This document shows positions 35,987 to 49,930 of a stretch of DNA of 64,000 bases, in pieces. Below the pieces are notes generated by a model, which saw only the letters and a program-made list of their open reading frames with translations, searched no databases and had not been told where the DNA came from. This DNA comes from Listeria innocua (lineage in GTDB: Bacteria > Bacillota > Bacilli > Lactobacillales > Listeriaceae): the NCBI RefSeq assembly GCF_028596125.1, contig NZ_CP117229.1:1596001-1660000 (forward strand), read 5' to 3'. Position 1 is the stretch's first letter, and every line of letters begins with the position of its first letter. Position numbers and translations under genes: made by a program.

Positions 35987-37103
35987 GAGCGGTCACCCCT
36001 TTCAAAACCGCATCAAGCGCTTTAGATAAATCAGCAATTAAATCTTCACTAGCTTCAATTCCAACCGAAATTCGTAATAATTTATCTGTGAGCCCATAAG
36101 AATTTCTAAGTTCCACTGGAATATCGGCATGAGTTTGCGTTGTTGGATAAGTAATCAAACTCTCTACCCCACCTAAACTTTCCGCAAAAGTAAACAACTC
36201 AAGCTCTTTTAAAAGTGGAGATACGAGCGCTGCATCCTTAATAAAGAAACTAATCATTCCCCCGCGGCCCGGATAGCGCACTTCCTCCACTAACTCATGC
36301 TCCTCCAAAAACGCAGCGATTTTCTCCGCATTTGCCTGATGCTGTCTCACTCGTAAAACAAGCGTCTTCAGACCACGAATCAAAAGCCAACTATCAAATG
36401 GCGATAACACAGTACCCGTTGCATTTAGCTGATCAAAAAAGAATTTTCCAAGCCATTCCTCTTTAACAATAACCGCGCCTGCCAGCACATCGTTATGTCC
36501 ACCAAGATACTTCGTCGCACTATGAATAACAATATCTGCGCCTAAAGTTAATGGTTGCTGCAAAACAGGTGTATAAAATGTATTATCTACAATAACAAGT
36601 AAATCATTCGCATGTGCCCACCGAGACACACTAGCAATGTCTGTTTCTTGCATCAATGGATTAGTCGGCGTTTCGATGAAAATTGCTTTTGTTTCCGGGC
36701 GAACCAATTTTTCCAAATCATTCACATTCGCCCCGTCCCAATAAGAAAAACCAATCTGATATTGCGCTCCAAACTGTTCAAAATATCTAAAAGTCCCTCC
36801 GTACAAATCCTGCGAACTTATAATATGTTCACCCGTTTTAAATAGCTGAAAGACTAATTGAATCGCACTCATCCCAGAACTCGTCGCAAATGCATGCGTG
36901 CCATTCTCTAGTTCCGCAAGTGCTTCTTGTAAAGCATCTCGCGTTGGATTTCCCGTTCTAGTATAATCATATCCCGTTGATACCCCAAGATCGGCATGCT
37001 GGTAAGCTGTAGAGAAGTAGACTGGCATATTGACAGCACCCGTTCTTTCACACTTTCTATTTCCAATTTGCGCTGCTATCGTCTCTTGTTTCAGCTTTGC
37101 CAT
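35979..37103 (-). CDS. metI: Cystathionine gamma-synthase / O-acylhomoserine lyase
   Basis: 374-residue PLP enzyme. It has YFSTAYQHADLG, a YDYTRTGNPTRDALQ motif, IVDNTFYTP and the PLP lysine in VIHSATKYLGGHND. It condenses an O-acylhomoserine with cysteine (MetI of B. subtilis can also use sulfide). Follows metE by 21 bases and overlaps metC, in an S-box-controlled operon. Adjacent paralogue of metC, evidently from a duplication. Confidence 0.9.
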   Translation of the reverse strand: MAKLKQETIAAQIGNRKCERTGAVNMPVYFSTAYQHADLGVSTGYDYTRTGNPTRDALQEALAELENGTHAFATSSGMSAIQLVFQLFKTGEHIISSQDLYGGTFRYFEQFGAQYQIGFSYWDGANVNDLEKLVRPETKAIFIETPTNPLMQETDIASVSRWAHANDLLVIVDNTFYTPVLQQPLTLGADIVIHSATKYLGGHNDVLAGAVIVKEEWLGKFFFDQLNATGTVLSPFDSWLLIRGLKTLVLRVRQHQANAEKIAAFLEEHELVEEVRYPGRGGMISFFIKDAALVSPLLKELELFTFAESLGGVESLITYPTTQTHADIPVELRNSYGLTDKLLRISVGIEASEDLIADLSKALDAVLKGVTARG

Positions 37104-37124
37104 AATTACCTCTCCTCCATTCCT

Positions 37125-39422
37125 TTATTTCTCTAATACTTGATATTCCGCACGAACTTCTTTAGTCGCTTTAATCATATCTTGAAGTGCTGCAATTGTT
37201 TCAGGCTCTTTCCGCGTTTTCAAACCACAATCCGGGTTAATCCAAAATTGTTTTGCATCAATTGCACGTAACGCACGGCGGATATTATCTTGAATTTCTG
37301 AAACAGTTGGAACTCGCGGGCTATGAATATCATAAACACCCAGTCCAATTTCTTTATCATAAGTCACTTCTTCAAATGTCGAAATAATTTCCCCATGACT
37401 TCTTGAGGTTTCAATCGAAATCACATCGGCATCCAAAGCACTGATTGTATCAATAATGTCATCAAAGTCCGAGTAACACATATGAGTATGAATTTGCGTA
37501 TCATTTTGAACCGAAGCAGTTGTTAATTTAAATGAATATACCGCATCATCTAAATATTTTTGCCATCTCGCTTGTTTCAATGGTAAACCTTCACGTAAAG
37601 CTGGCTCGTCCACTTGGATAACCTTAATGCCATTACGTTCTAGTGCTTCTACTTCTTTACGAAGCGCGAGACCAACTTGATTCGCAACAACACTTTCCGG
37701 CACATCATCACGGACAAAACTCCAATTGATGATTGTTACTGGCGCCGTTAGCATCCCCTTCACTGGGCGCTTCGTTAACGACTGGGCATAGACGCTTTCT
37801 TTCACTGTAATTTCCTCTGTAAAAGCAACATCCCCGTAGATAAGTGGTGGACGAACCGCTCTCGAACCATAAGACTGCACCCACCCAAATTTAGTTGCTT
37901 GGAAGCCAGCTAATTTTTGTCCAAAATATTCTACCATGTCAGTTCGTTCAAATTCACCGTGAACTAACACATCGATATCTAAATCCTCTTGAATTTTAAT
38001 CCAGCGAGCAGTTTCTTTTTCAATAAATGCATTATATTCTGCATCGGTGATATTTCCTTTTAACCAATCTGCACGTGTTTTCCGAACTTCTGGTGACTGT
38101 GGAAAACTTCCGATAGTCGTTGTTGGAAACAGTGGTAATTTGAGCCATTCATGTTGTAATTTGATTCGTTCTGCAAATGGTAATTCTCGGTCAACCCGAA
38201 CATTTTCTAAATTAGCAATCGCCGCTTGAACTTCTAAATTATTTCGATGGCTTGATTCATTAAGCGCTTTTACAGCCTCACGAGCTTCATTTAGCTCAGC
38301 AGCCACACTTTCCTCACCTTCTGTTAAAGCTTTCGTTAAAATAGCAATTTCATCTAATTTTTGATCAGCAAATGATAAGCCGCCTAGAATCACTTCATCT
38401 AAATCCGGTTCGCTTAGTTTTGTTACTGGTACATGTAATAATGAATTCGATGGTTGGACAATCAATTTATCCTCCGCCACATAATGAGCGATGTCAGTAA
38501 GGAGTGCCAATTTCGCATCCAAATCACTGCGCCAAACATTTCGACCATCAATCACCCCAGCCGCTAAATATTTATTTTGCGGAAATCCGTGAGCTTTCAA
38601 CGCTTTAATCGAATCGCCGTGATCATGAACAAAATCAATTCCAACCGCCGCAACTGGCAAATTAACAACCTCTTCATAATAATCCAAACTTTCAAAATAA
38701 GTTTGTAACTCTATTTTCAAGTTTGGTACAGCATCATGAAACGCTTTGTATACTTTTTCAAATAAAGCAATTTCTTTTTTATCAAAACTAGTTGCAAGAT
38801 AAGGTTCGTCAATTTGAACCCACGTAGCACCAGCAGTTTCAAGCTCTTTCAAAATTTCAATATACGCTGGAATAAATTTATCTAATAATATTTCAAAGCT
38901 TTCTGCATCGCTACCTTTTCCAAGTTTTAAATAAGTAACTGGACCAACTAGTACTGGCTTCCCTTCAATCCCAAGCTCGTTTTTCGCTTCTTCGTAGTAG
39001 TAAAGCGCCCGGTTATCTAATACTTTAGGATCAGCTTCAGCAAGTTCTGGCACGATGTAGTGATAGTTAGTATTGAACCATTTAGTCATTTCAGAAGCAA
39101 CCGCGTCACTCTTACCACGCGCAATATCAAAATATGTATTTAGCGAAACCTTCCCACCATCATGTTGAAAACGTTTTGGAATAATCCCAAATGTAACGCT
39201 CGTATCTAGCACTTGATCATAAAAACTAAAGTCACCAACTGGAATCAAATCAATTCCTTTATCTTGTTGTTTCTTTAGCGCATGTAATCTTAGAGCTTTT
39301 GTTTCCGCCAATAATTCCTCTTCTGAAATCGCACCATTCCAAAACTTTTCTAGCGCACGTTTCCATTCACGTTTCTCCCCAAGTCTCGGATACCCCAAGT
39401 TTGAACTAATCGCCTTTACCAT
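37125..39422 (-). CDS. metE: Cobalamin-independent methionine synthase
   Basis: 765-residue MetE, methylating homocysteine with 5-methyl-THF polyglutamate. The N-terminal barrel starts [17 protein letters not shown]. The C-terminal barrel carries the zinc ligands in [13 protein letters not shown] (His, Cys) and [11 protein letters not shown] (Cys), plus [14 protein letters not shown] and [15 protein letters not shown]. The ATG at 39420-39422 with AAGGTG six bases upstream is preferred over the GTG at 39431. First gene of the met operon; regulated by the SAM riboswitch. Confidence 0.97.
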   Translation of the reverse strand: MVKAISSNLGYPRLGEKREWKRALEKFWNGAISEEELLAETKALRLHALKKQQDKGIDLIPVGDFSFYDQVLDTSVTFGIIPKRFQHDGGKVSLNTYFDIARGKSDAVASEMTKWFNTNYHYIVPELAEADPKVLDNRALYYYEEAKNELGIEGKPVLVGPVTYLKLGKGSDAESFEILLDKFIPAYIEILKELETAGATWVQIDEPYLATSFDKKEIALFEKVYKAFHDAVPNLKIELQTYFESLDYYEEVVNLPVAAVGIDFVHDHGDSIKALKAHGFPQNKYLAAGVIDGRNVWRSDLDAKLALLTDIAHYVAEDKLIVQPSNSLLHVPVTKLSEPDLDEVILGGLSFADQKLDEIAILTKALTEGEESVAAELNEAREAVKALNESSHRNNLEVQAAIANLENVRVDRELPFAERIKLQHEWLKLPLFPTTTIGSFPQSPEVRKTRADWLKGNITDAEYNAFIEKETARWIKIQEDLDIDVLVHGEFERTDMVEYFGQKLAGFQATKFGWVQSYGSRAVRPPLIYGDVAFTEEITVKESVYAQSLTKRPVKGMLTAPVTIINWSFVRDDVPESVVANQVGLALRKEVEALERNGIKVIQVDEPALREGLPLKQARWQKYLDDAVYSFKLTTASVQNDTQIHTHMCYSDFDDIIDTISALDADVISIETSRSHGEIISTFEEVTYDKEIGLGVYDIHSPRVPTVSEIQDNIRRALRAIDAKQFWINPDCGLKTRKEPETIAALQDMIKATKEVRAEYQVLEK

Positions 39423-39456
39423 ACCTATCACCTTATCCTCTCAATTTTTTGCCAAT

Positions 39457-39636
39457 AAAAAACCTCCCTAGAGAACTAGAGAGGTTTGGAAGTTTCGATA
39501 CACAAATACAGTGAAACTTTTTAAGTCTCTCTTATCTCTCGAAGCATCACACTTCGCAGGATTTAGCACCTTTTCAACGAATTGAAAGGTTGCTGGGTTT
39601 CAACGGGCCAGTCCCTCTACCACTCATAATAAGAGT
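39457..39636 (-). promoter_or_regulatory. SAM-I (S-box) riboswitch of the met operon
   Basis: Aptamer at 39527-39636 (minus strand) with GAGGGACTGGCCC, GAAACCCAGCAACC, AAAGGTGCTAAATCC and closing ATAAGAG. Terminator at 39457-39486, AACCTCCCTAG / CTAGAGAGGTT followed by TTTTT. Controls metE-metI-metC-yitJ. Confidence 0.96.
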
Positions 39637-39678
39637 AATTTATTTGGTTTTTTTAATCACTTAAATTGGATTGAAATC

Positions 39679-39708
39679 ATCATACCACTTGCAACTAAAA
39701 ACTGTCAA
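39679..39708 (-). promoter_or_regulatory. met operon promoter
   Basis: Minus strand: perfect TTGACA (39703-39708), 18 bases, TATGAT (39679-39684). Confidence 0.85.
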
Positions 39709-39729
39709 TCATTAAATTTTTATTTTCTT

Positions 39730-40887
39730 TCAATGTGCTTCCTTCCGTCCTCCCAAAGCTAATAATAAACAGCCTAGCAAAAGGATTCCAGCGACCACAA
39801 AATAAAATATTTGATTTCCAAAAATCCCTATCATCATCCCCGTTGCACTCGGACCAATAATACTCCCTAAACTAAAGAACATTCCTACCAAAATATTTCC
39901 AGCCGGAAGTAGTTCAAGCGGCGTCAAATCAGTCATATAAGATAACCCTAGTGAATAAAGCGAGCCTAGCAATATCCCCAAAATAAAGAAAAATATCACA
40001 AAGAAAATAGGTATCTTAACAAACGCTGTTAATACAAAAACCACAGCCCCTGCTCCAGTCAAAAGCGGTAACATTTTACCCCGACCAAATTTATCACTAA
40101 TAATCCCAATCGGCACTTGAAAAATAATCGTCCCAACTGAAAAAGAAGAAATAATCATCGCAATCATCATTGTATCAAGCCCGTCTCGCAACCCTACAAC
40201 TGGAAATGTCGCATTAAGTCCGGTTTCAAGAATCCCATACAAAAACGGTGGAATCATCGCAACCCAAGCCATCTTAAATACGCCCGAAAAGCGTTTTATA
40301 CTTCCCCAAAAAGAAATTTTCCGAATAACAGCCTTTTCTCCCACGAAATCATTTCGAATAAACCAAACAAGGCTCCAAGCAATCAATACTAAAATACCTG
40401 ACAAAAAGAAAGGCAAGTTTGCATTTACTTTTGCCAAATTCACCAACTGTGGCCCAATCGCAAATCCTACAGAGAAAAACAAACCATAAATAGCCATATT
40501 CCGACCACGCTTACTAGGATCACTCATTGCTCCAATCCATGTCTGCGAAGAAAAATGCAACATATGATCCCCAATACCAATAAGCAATCGCAATATAAAC
40601 CAAAAATATAAATTAAACCAAATAGGAAAAGCAAATATTGCAATCGCAACAAGCCCTCCGCCAACTAATATTATAGGCTTGTAACCATATTTATGTAAAG
40701 GTGCCTCAATAAATGGAGAAACCAGTAAAACACCTAAGTAAATTCCTGTTGCATGAAACCCATTTATTCCAGCACTTACCCCTTTTTCTTCTAAAATTAT
40801 CGCAATAAGTGGCAGTAAAACACCTTGAGATAATCCAGATATAGCTACAACCATCGTTAAAATCCAAAACTTCCCTTTTGCCCCCAT
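39730..40887 (-). CDS. Major facilitator superfamily transporter
   Basis: 385 residues, 12 likely membrane helices. The MFS motif between helices 2 and 3 is degenerate, and SDPSKRGRNMAIYGLFFSVG lies in the middle. GIISDKFGRGKMLPLL, a clear motif A copy, sits at the second-half equivalent. It begins with an ATG after GGAGGTG. This drug-efflux-like layout gives no substrate. It lies between the met operon promoter and the tRNA operon end, as a single gene. Confidence 0.88.
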   Translation of the reverse strand: MGAKGKFWILTMVVAISGLSQGVLLPLIAIILEEKGVSAGINGFHATGIYLGVLLVSPFIEAPLHKYGYKPIILVGGGLVAIAIFAFPIWFNLYFWFILRLLIGIGDHMLHFSSQTWIGAMSDPSKRGRNMAIYGLFFSVGFAIGPQLVNLAKVNANLPFFLSGILVLIAWSLVWFIRNDFVGEKAVIRKISFWGSIKRFSGVFKMAWVAMIPPFLYGILETGLNATFPVVGLRDGLDTMMIAMIISSFSVGTIIFQVPIGIISDKFGRGKMLPLLTGAGAVVFVLTAFVKIPIFFVIFFFILGILLGSLYSLGLSYMTDLTPLELLPAGNILVGMFFSLGSIIGPSATGMMIGIFGNQIFYFVVAGILLLGCLLLALGGRKEAH

Positions 40888-40914
40888 AACACACCTCCGA
40901 AAAACTTACTAAAA

Positions 40915-40946
40915 AAAAACAATGTCGATGTTCGACATTGTTTTTT
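40915..40946 (-). terminator. Terminator of the rRNA/tRNA operon
   Basis: AACAATGTCGA / TCGACATTGTT stem followed by nine T on the minus strand, directly after tRNA-Glu. Confidence 0.9.
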
Positions 40947-40949
40947 AGA

Positions 40950-41021
40950 TGACCCGTACGGGAATCGAACCCGTGTTACCGCCGTGAAAGGGCGGTGTCT
41001 TAACCGCTTGACCAACGGGCC
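40950..41021 (-). tRNA. tRNA-Glu (UUC)
   Basis: Cloverleaf with acceptor GGCCCGT/ACGGGTC and anticodon loop CTTTCAC. CCA not encoded. Last tRNA of the array. Confidence 0.97.
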
Positions 41022-41026
41022 ATATC

Positions 41027-41117
41027 TGGCGGAGAAGGAGGGATTTGAACCCTCGCGCCGCGCGAGCGACCTACACCCTTAGCAGGGGCGCCTCTTCAGC
41101 CACTTGAGTACTTCCCC
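41027..41117 (-). tRNA. tRNA-Ser (GCU)
   Basis: Long variable arm, anticodon loop CTGCTAA, CCA encoded. Confidence 0.97.
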
Positions 41118-41153
41118 AGATATAAAAAATCTATTCTCTTTTTGAAAGAATAA

Positions 41154-41226
41154 CTCCACAGGCAGGACTCGAACCTGCGACCGATCGGTTAACAGCCGAT
41201 TGCTCTACCAACTGAGCTACTGTGGA
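41154..41226 (-). tRNA. tRNA-Asn (GUU)
   Basis: Acceptor TCCACAG/CTGTGGA, discriminator G, anticodon loop CTGTTAA. CCA not encoded. Confidence 0.97.
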
Positions 41227-41232
41227 ATAAAA

Positions 41233-41306
<74 letters not shown>

Positions 41307-41332
41307 CTAGTAAATCTAATTTTATGGTAAAA

Positions 41333-41403
41333 AGCGGGTGATGGGAATCGAACCCACGACAACAGCTTGGAAGGCTGTAGTTTTACCACTAAACTACACC
41401 CGC
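41333..41403 (-). tRNA. tRNA-Gly (UCC)
   Basis: Acceptor GCGGGTG/CACCCGC, discriminator U, anticodon loop CTTCCAA. Confidence 0.97.
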
Positions 41404-41425
41404 ATAATAAAATTTAAAAACAAAG

Positions 41426-41499
41426 GGCGGATAATGGGAATCGAACCCACGAATGCCTGAACCACAATCAGGTGCGTTAACCACTTCGCCATATCCGCC
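41426..41499 (-). tRNA. tRNA-His (GUG)
   Basis: Anticodon loop ATTGTGG. An extra 5' G faces C73, the His identity G-1. Confidence 0.97.
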
Positions 41500-41524
41500 A
41501 TAAGGCAAAAATGTTTAAAAAGAA

Positions 41525-41597
41525 TGGCTTGGGACAGAATCGAACTGCCGACACCTTGAGCTTCAATCAAGTGCTCTACCAACTGAGCTACCAAGCC
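41525..41597 (-). tRNA. tRNA-Phe (GAA)
   Basis: Acceptor GGCTTGG/CCAAGCC, anticodon loop ATTGAAG. Confidence 0.97.
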
Positions 41598-41601
41598 ATA
41601 A

Positions 41602-41677
41602 TGGCGGTCCCGACGGGATTTGAACCCGCGATCTCCTGCGTGACAGGCAGGCATGTTAACCCCTACACCACGGAACC
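41602..41677 (-). tRNA. tRNA-Asp (GUC)
   Basis: Anticodon loop CTGTCAC, discriminator G, CCA encoded. Confidence 0.97.
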
Positions 41678-41681
41678 ACTA

Positions 41682-41755
<74 letters not shown>

Positions 41756-41797
41756 ACAATAATATTTAATTTAGTCCACATATCACAAGTGAAAAAA

Positions 41798-41887
41798 CGG
41801 AGGAAGAGGGATTCGAACCCCCGCGCGGTATTACCCGCCTGTCGGTTTTCAAGACCGATCCCTTCAGCCAGACTTGGGTATTCCTCC
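41798..41887 (-). tRNA. tRNA-Ser (UGA)
   Basis: Long variable arm, acceptor GGAGGAA/TTCCTCC, anticodon loop CTTGAAA. Confidence 0.97.
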
Positions 41888-41909
41888 ATGATAATAATAA
41901 AGTGACAAG

Positions 41910-41983
41910 TGGACCTTGCAGGACTCGAACCTGCGACCGGACGGTTATGAGCCGTCTGCTCTAACCAACTGAGCTAAAGGTCC
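41910..41983 (-). tRNA. tRNA-Ile2 (CAU, probably lysidine-modified)
   Basis: Anticodon loop CTCATAA reads as Met, but the acceptor GGACCTT with C4 and C5, and the position between Met and Ser as in B. subtilis trnB, point to the AUA-reading tRNA-Ile modified by TilS. Confidence 0.85.
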
Positions 41984-41994
41984 AAGATTGAAAA

Positions 41995-42068
41995 TAGCGG
42001 CGGAGGGAATCGAACCCACGACCTCTCGGGTATGAACCGAACGCTCTAGCCAGCTGAGCTACGCCGCC
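41995..42068 (-). tRNA. Elongator tRNA-Met (CAU)
   Basis: Acceptor GGCGGCG, anticodon loop TTCATAC. The T stem has a U-U mismatch at positions 50-64. Confidence 0.93.
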
Positions 42069-42122
42069 ATAATAATAAGGCTACCATTTTCTTTCTAATT
42101 ATGTGATTAAATGTGAAGTAAG

Positions 42123-42195
42123 TGGAGCCTAGCGGGATCGAACCGCTGACCTCCTGCGTGCAAAGCAGGCGCTCTCCCAGCTGAGCTAAGGCCCC
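42123..42195 (-). tRNA. tRNA-Ala (UGC)
   Basis: Acceptor GGGGCCT/AGGCTCC, anticodon loop TTTGCAC. Confidence 0.97.
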
Positions 42196-42214
42196 ATTAT
42201 AAAAGATGAAACAA

Positions 42215-42288
42215 TCGGGAAGACAGGATTCGAACCTGCGACCCCTTGGTCCCAAACCAAGTGCTCTACCAAGCTGAGCTACTTCCCG
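42215..42288 (-). tRNA. tRNA-Pro (UGG)
   Basis: Acceptor CGGGAAG/CTTCCCG, anticodon loop TTTGGGA. Confidence 0.97.
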
Positions 42289-42298
42289 TTTAATAAAG

Positions 42299-42372
42299 TG
42301 CGCCCAAGAGGAGTCGAACCTCTAACCGCTTGATTCGTAGTCAAGTACTCTATCCAGTTGAGCTATGGGCGC
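42299..42372 (-). tRNA. tRNA-Arg (ACG)
   Basis: Acceptor GCGCCCA/TGGGCGC, anticodon loop CTACGAA; the A34 is normally deaminated to inosine. Confidence 0.97.
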
Positions 42373-42381
42373 AAATATAAG

Positions 42382-42467
42382 TGCCGAGGACCGGAATCGA
42401 ACCGGTACGGATATCACTATCCGCAGGATTTTAAGTCCTGTGCGTCTGCCAGTTCCGCCACCCCGGC
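42382..42467 (-). tRNA. tRNA-Leu (UAA)
   Basis: Long variable arm, anticodon loop CTTAAAA. Confidence 0.97.
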
Positions 42468-42481
42468 GTTGCTATAAAATA

Positions 42482-42556
42482 TGGAGCGGAAGACGGGGTT
42501 CGAACCCGCGACCCCCACCTTGGCAAGGTGATGTTCTACCACTGAACTACTTCCGC
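42482..42556 (-). tRNA. tRNA-Gly (GCC)
   Basis: Acceptor GCGGAAG/CTTCCGC, anticodon loop TTGCCAA, CCA encoded. Confidence 0.97.
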
Positions 42557-42571
42557 ATATTTTATAATAAG

Positions 42572-42653
42572 TGCGGGTGAAGGGACTTGAACCCCCACGC
42601 CTCGCGGCGCCAGATCCTAAATCTGGTGCGTCTGCCAATTCCGCCACACCCGC
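42572..42653 (-). tRNA. tRNA-Leu (UAG)
   Basis: Long variable arm, acceptor GCGGGTG/CACCCGC, anticodon loop TTTAGGA. Confidence 0.97.
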
Positions 42654-42658
42654 AAAAG

Positions 42659-42731
42659 TGAGCCGTGCTGGGTTCGAACCAGCGACCCTCTGATTAAAAG
42701 TCAGATGCTCTACCAACTGAGCTAACGGCTC
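42659..42731 (-). tRNA. tRNA-Lys (UUU)
   Basis: Acceptor GAGCCGT/ACGGCTC, anticodon loop CTTTTAA. A substrate for the mnm5 wobble modification. Confidence 0.97.
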
Positions 42732-42774
42732 TCTACAATAAAAATATGTATTATTATAAAGATAATATTAATGG

Positions 42775-42847
42775 TGCCGGCTGCAAGAGTCGAACTCGCG
42801 ACCTACTGATTACAAATCAGTTGCTCTACCAACTGAGCTAAGCCGGC
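42775..42847 (-). tRNA. tRNA-Thr (UGU)
   Basis: Acceptor GCCGGCT/AGCCGGC region, anticodon loop TTTGTAA. Confidence 0.97.
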
Positions 42848-42855
42848 ATAAAAAA

Positions 42856-42928
42856 TGGAGGTTAACGGGATCGAACCGCTGACCCTCTGCTTGTAAGGCA
42901 GATGCTCTCCCAGCTGAGCTAAACCTCC
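42856..42928 (-). tRNA. tRNA-Val (UAC)
   Basis: Acceptor GGAGGTT/AACCTCC, anticodon loop CTTACAA. First tRNA after 5S rRNA. Confidence 0.97.
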
Positions 42929-42940
42929 AGAAATAATATT

Positions 42941-43057
42941 GCCCGGCAGCGACCTACTCTCGCAGGGGGAAGCCCCCAACTACCATTGGCGCAGAGAAGC
43001 TTAACTACCGTGTTCGGGATGGGAACGGGTGTGACCTTCTCGCCATAACTACCAGAC
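42941..43057 (-). rRNA. rrf: 5S ribosomal RNA
   Basis: 117 bases. Conserved core ACACCCGTTCCCATCCCGAA and GTAGTTAAGC; helix I pairs GTCTGGTAG with CTGCCGGGC. Ends set by that helix. Confidence 0.95.
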
Positions 43058-43135
43058 AATATGCAGTTGTTGAAAGATTGCTCTCTCAAAACTAGAGAAG
43101 AAAGGGTTCAGTTAGGTAACTTCGTTTCATTTTTT

Positions 43136-47861
<4,726 letters not shown>

Positions 47862-48111
47862 AATATAAATTGAATTTGAATACTTATTCAACACCGTGAA
47901 TAAGATTCCTTGCGTCAAATTGACTTCGCTAGCAATTAAATTACTAGTTTGTTTTTGTTGAAAACAGCTTTCTGTTTTCTGCCCTGCGATTACCAGTGAG
48001 ACTTTACGTCTCATTGCTTTTCGTCTTCTTCTTTGTTCAGTTTTCAAAGGTCAGTTAGTCGCTTTCATCCTTGATGTGCGAATGTTTTCGTTTGTTTTTT
48101 GCGACTTTTAA
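47862..48111 (-). other. rRNA operon leader
   Basis: About 250 bases between P2 and 16S. It contains a box A-like CTTTGAAAACTGAACAAAG copy (48030-48050 region) repeated in the 16S-23S spacer, and sequence able to form the 16S processing stem. No protein-coding potential seen. Confidence 0.7.
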
Positions 48112-48140
48112 ATCATATCATTTAAGCAACTATCTGTCAA
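48112..48140 (-). promoter_or_regulatory. rRNA operon promoter P2
   Basis: Minus strand: TTGACA (48135-48140), 17 bases, TATGAT (48112-48117). Confidence 0.9.
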
Positions 48141-48206
48141 CAACTTTTTAAATTTATTTTATGAATAAAATTCTTTTAAATCACTGCTATTGTAGCGCCG
48201 AAAACT

Positions 48207-48235
48207 AATATATCAAGTTTTGAGATATATGTCAA
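48207..48235 (-). promoter_or_regulatory. rRNA operon promoter P1
   Basis: Minus strand: TTGACA (48230-48235), 17 bases, TATATT (48207-48212). Tandem with P2, 95 bases upstream. Confidence 0.9.
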
Positions 48236-48284
48236 CCGAATTATGCATAAAATTAAATAAAAATGAAAAAAAGTACTAAAAACA

Positions 48285-48315
48285 TAAAAAACACCTAGCT
48301 AGGCTAAGTGTTTTT
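48285..48315 (-). terminator. perR terminator
   Basis: AAAACACTTAGC / GCTAGGTGTTTT stem (one G-U) with T-tract on the minus strand. Confidence 0.88.
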
Positions 48316-48317
48316 GT

Positions 48318-48764
48318 TTAATTATTTGATTGTTTTTCTTTACATTCTGGACATGTTCCATATACTTCCAGCCTGTGATTATCAATTTCATAGCCAGTTA
48401 CGTGGGCTGCGAAATGTTCTACTTCATCTAAGCCTGGATAATGAAAGTCTACTATTTTTCCACATACGTTACAAATTGCGTGGTAGTGGTTAGAAGTTGA
48501 GAAATCGAATCGACTAGATGCATCGCCATAGGATAATTCTTTAATTAGACCGGCATCTCGAAAAACGCGCAAATTATTATATACCGTTGCTACACTCATG
48601 TTTGGGAAGTTTCCTTCTAAAGACCGATAAATATCATCTGCGGTTGGGTGTGTATGTGAGTTAATTAAGAATTCAAGTATAGCATGACGCTGAGGAGTGA
48701 TTCTTACTCCTGTTTTCTTTAAGACATCTACTGCCTCTTTTAGAGTTGCATTAGACACCGCCAT
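48318..48764 (-). CDS. perR: Peroxide-responsive repressor PerR (Fur family)
   Basis: 148-residue Fur-family regulator. The winged helix contains [13 protein letters not shown] and [15 protein letters not shown]. Metal-site residues lie in [18 protein letters not shown] and CPEC, the latter Cys pairs forming the structural zinc site. The Asp in DNHRLEVYG is PerR-like rather than Fur-like. I choose the ATG at 48762-48764 because GGAAGGGAG lies just upstream; the frame to 48797 has no site. A Per-box-like sequence in its 5' region suggests autoregulation. Located beside gsaB as in B. subtilis. Confidence 0.93.
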   Translation of the reverse strand: MAVSNATLKEAVDVLKKTGVRITPQRHAILEFLINSHTHPTADDIYRSLEGNFPNMSVATVYNNLRVFRDAGLIKELSYGDASSRFDFSTSNHYHAICNVCGKIVDFHYPGLDEVEHFAAHVTGYEIDNHRLEVYGTCPECKEKQSNN

Positions 48765-48778
48765 GCACTCCCTTCCAA

Positions 48779-48793
48779 AAATAATTATTATAT
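48779..48793 (-). promoter_or_regulatory. Per-box-like operator
   Basis: AAATAATTATTATAT matches the Per box TTATAATTATTATAA at 12 of 15 positions. It sits between the -10 box and the ribosome site of perR. Confidence 0.6.
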
Positions 48794-48795
48794 TC

Positions 48796-48825
48796 ATAAT
48801 ACCGGAAATAACGCTTAACTGTCAA
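48796..48825 (-). promoter_or_regulatory. perR promoter
   Basis: Minus strand: TTGACA (48820-48825), 18 bases, TATTAT (48796-48801). Confidence 0.8.
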
Positions 48826-48846
48826 TAGAATGGCATAATTTGTAGC

Positions 48847-49788
48847 TTAATAGCCTTTATTTAAATCAATTTCATTACGTAATTTTGTATTTTCTTTCAA
48901 ATGATTTATATTTTCAAACCAAATCTCAAAACTACGATCCAAATATTTATCAGAATGACCAGATACATGCGGGGTAATTGTTACATTGCTCGCTTGCCAT
49001 AGATAGCTTTCTGCAGGCAGTGGCTCTTCTGGTAAAACATCTAGATAAAAATGAGCGATTTGTTCTTCTTTTGAAGCTCGTTCTAAAGTTTCTAATTCTA
49101 CTGCGCTTCCTCTTCCAATATTAATAAATACGGCGTTAGTTTTCATTTTCTCAAAAAAGGATAACTGATAAATGCCTGAGGTTTCTTCTGTTTGTGGCAA
49201 AACACTTACGAAAAAATCGGCTAAGGGAGCTACTTTTTCCAAGTCAGTCATGGCATATGTTTTACTAAATGGTTTTACTGGATGGCCAGTAGTATTAATC
49301 CCTATAACTTCCATATCAAAAGCTTGAGCGAATTCTGCTACTTTTGCTCCGATTGCTCCAGTACCTGCCACCACTAATGTTTTTCCTGCTAATTCAGTTA
49401 TAGGTTCTTCGCTTGCCCATTTTTCTTCTTTTTGCATTTTATAGAAGAAAGCTGCTTTTTTTACGTGAGATAACATAAATGATAAGGCATATTCTCCCAT
49501 TGGTATTGCATGAATCCCTCTTACATTAGCAACTTTTATTTTTTGTTCTTGGATAATTTTTGTTGGTAGGCTATCTACTCCGGCAGAAAATACCATTATT
49601 AGTTTCAAATTAGTAGCTTTTTTTATTTTTTCTTCAGTAATGTTAGATCCGTATGTGATGATGACATCCACTTCGCCTAAATTGGTAAAATGATCAATAC
49701 TTTCAAAATAGAAGGTATCGTCCGGAAATTTTTCCGCTTGTAAATTTTTAAGGCGTTCGGGTACATCTAGTGTAAACAAAACTTTCAT
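48847..49788 (-). CDS. D-2-hydroxyacid dehydrogenase family protein
   Basis: 313-residue NAD(P)-dependent oxidoreductase. The Rossmann motif is VAGTGAIGAKVA. The substrate-side Arg is in NIGRGSAVE, the Glu in LDVLPEEPLP, and the catalytic His in ITPHVSGHS. The N-terminal FSAGVDSLP is also typical. Substrate cannot be read from the sequence. It lies between perR and gsaB, where B. subtilis has ygaF (bcp), and is divergent from gsaB. Confidence 0.88.
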   Translation of the reverse strand: MKVLFTLDVPERLKNLQAEKFPDDTFYFESIDHFTNLGEVDVIITYGSNITEEKIKKATNLKLIMVFSAGVDSLPTKIIQEQKIKVANVRGIHAIPMGEYALSFMLSHVKKAAFFYKMQKEEKWASEEPITELAGKTLVVAGTGAIGAKVAEFAQAFDMEVIGINTTGHPVKPFSKTYAMTDLEKVAPLADFFVSVLPQTEETSGIYQLSFFEKMKTNAVFINIGRGSAVELETLERASKEEQIAHFYLDVLPEEPLPAESYLWQASNVTITPHVSGHSDKYLDRSFEIWFENINHLKENTKLRNEIDLNKGY

Positions 49789-49867
49789 TCTGCCTCACTT
49801 CCTCTCTTTAGCTATACTTTAATTTTATGCTTTTTTTCATTTATCAGCAATAATATTGTTTTTTCGA

Positions 49868-49896
49868 TTGCGGCATCTCACTTTTTCGCATAGAAT
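49868..49896 (+). promoter_or_regulatory. gsaB promoter
   Basis: TTGCGG (49868-49873), 17 bases, TAGAAT (49891-49896). Confidence 0.65.
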
Positions 49897-49930
49897 ATAG
49901 AAGGTATTAAAATTTTGAGGAGATGACGAA

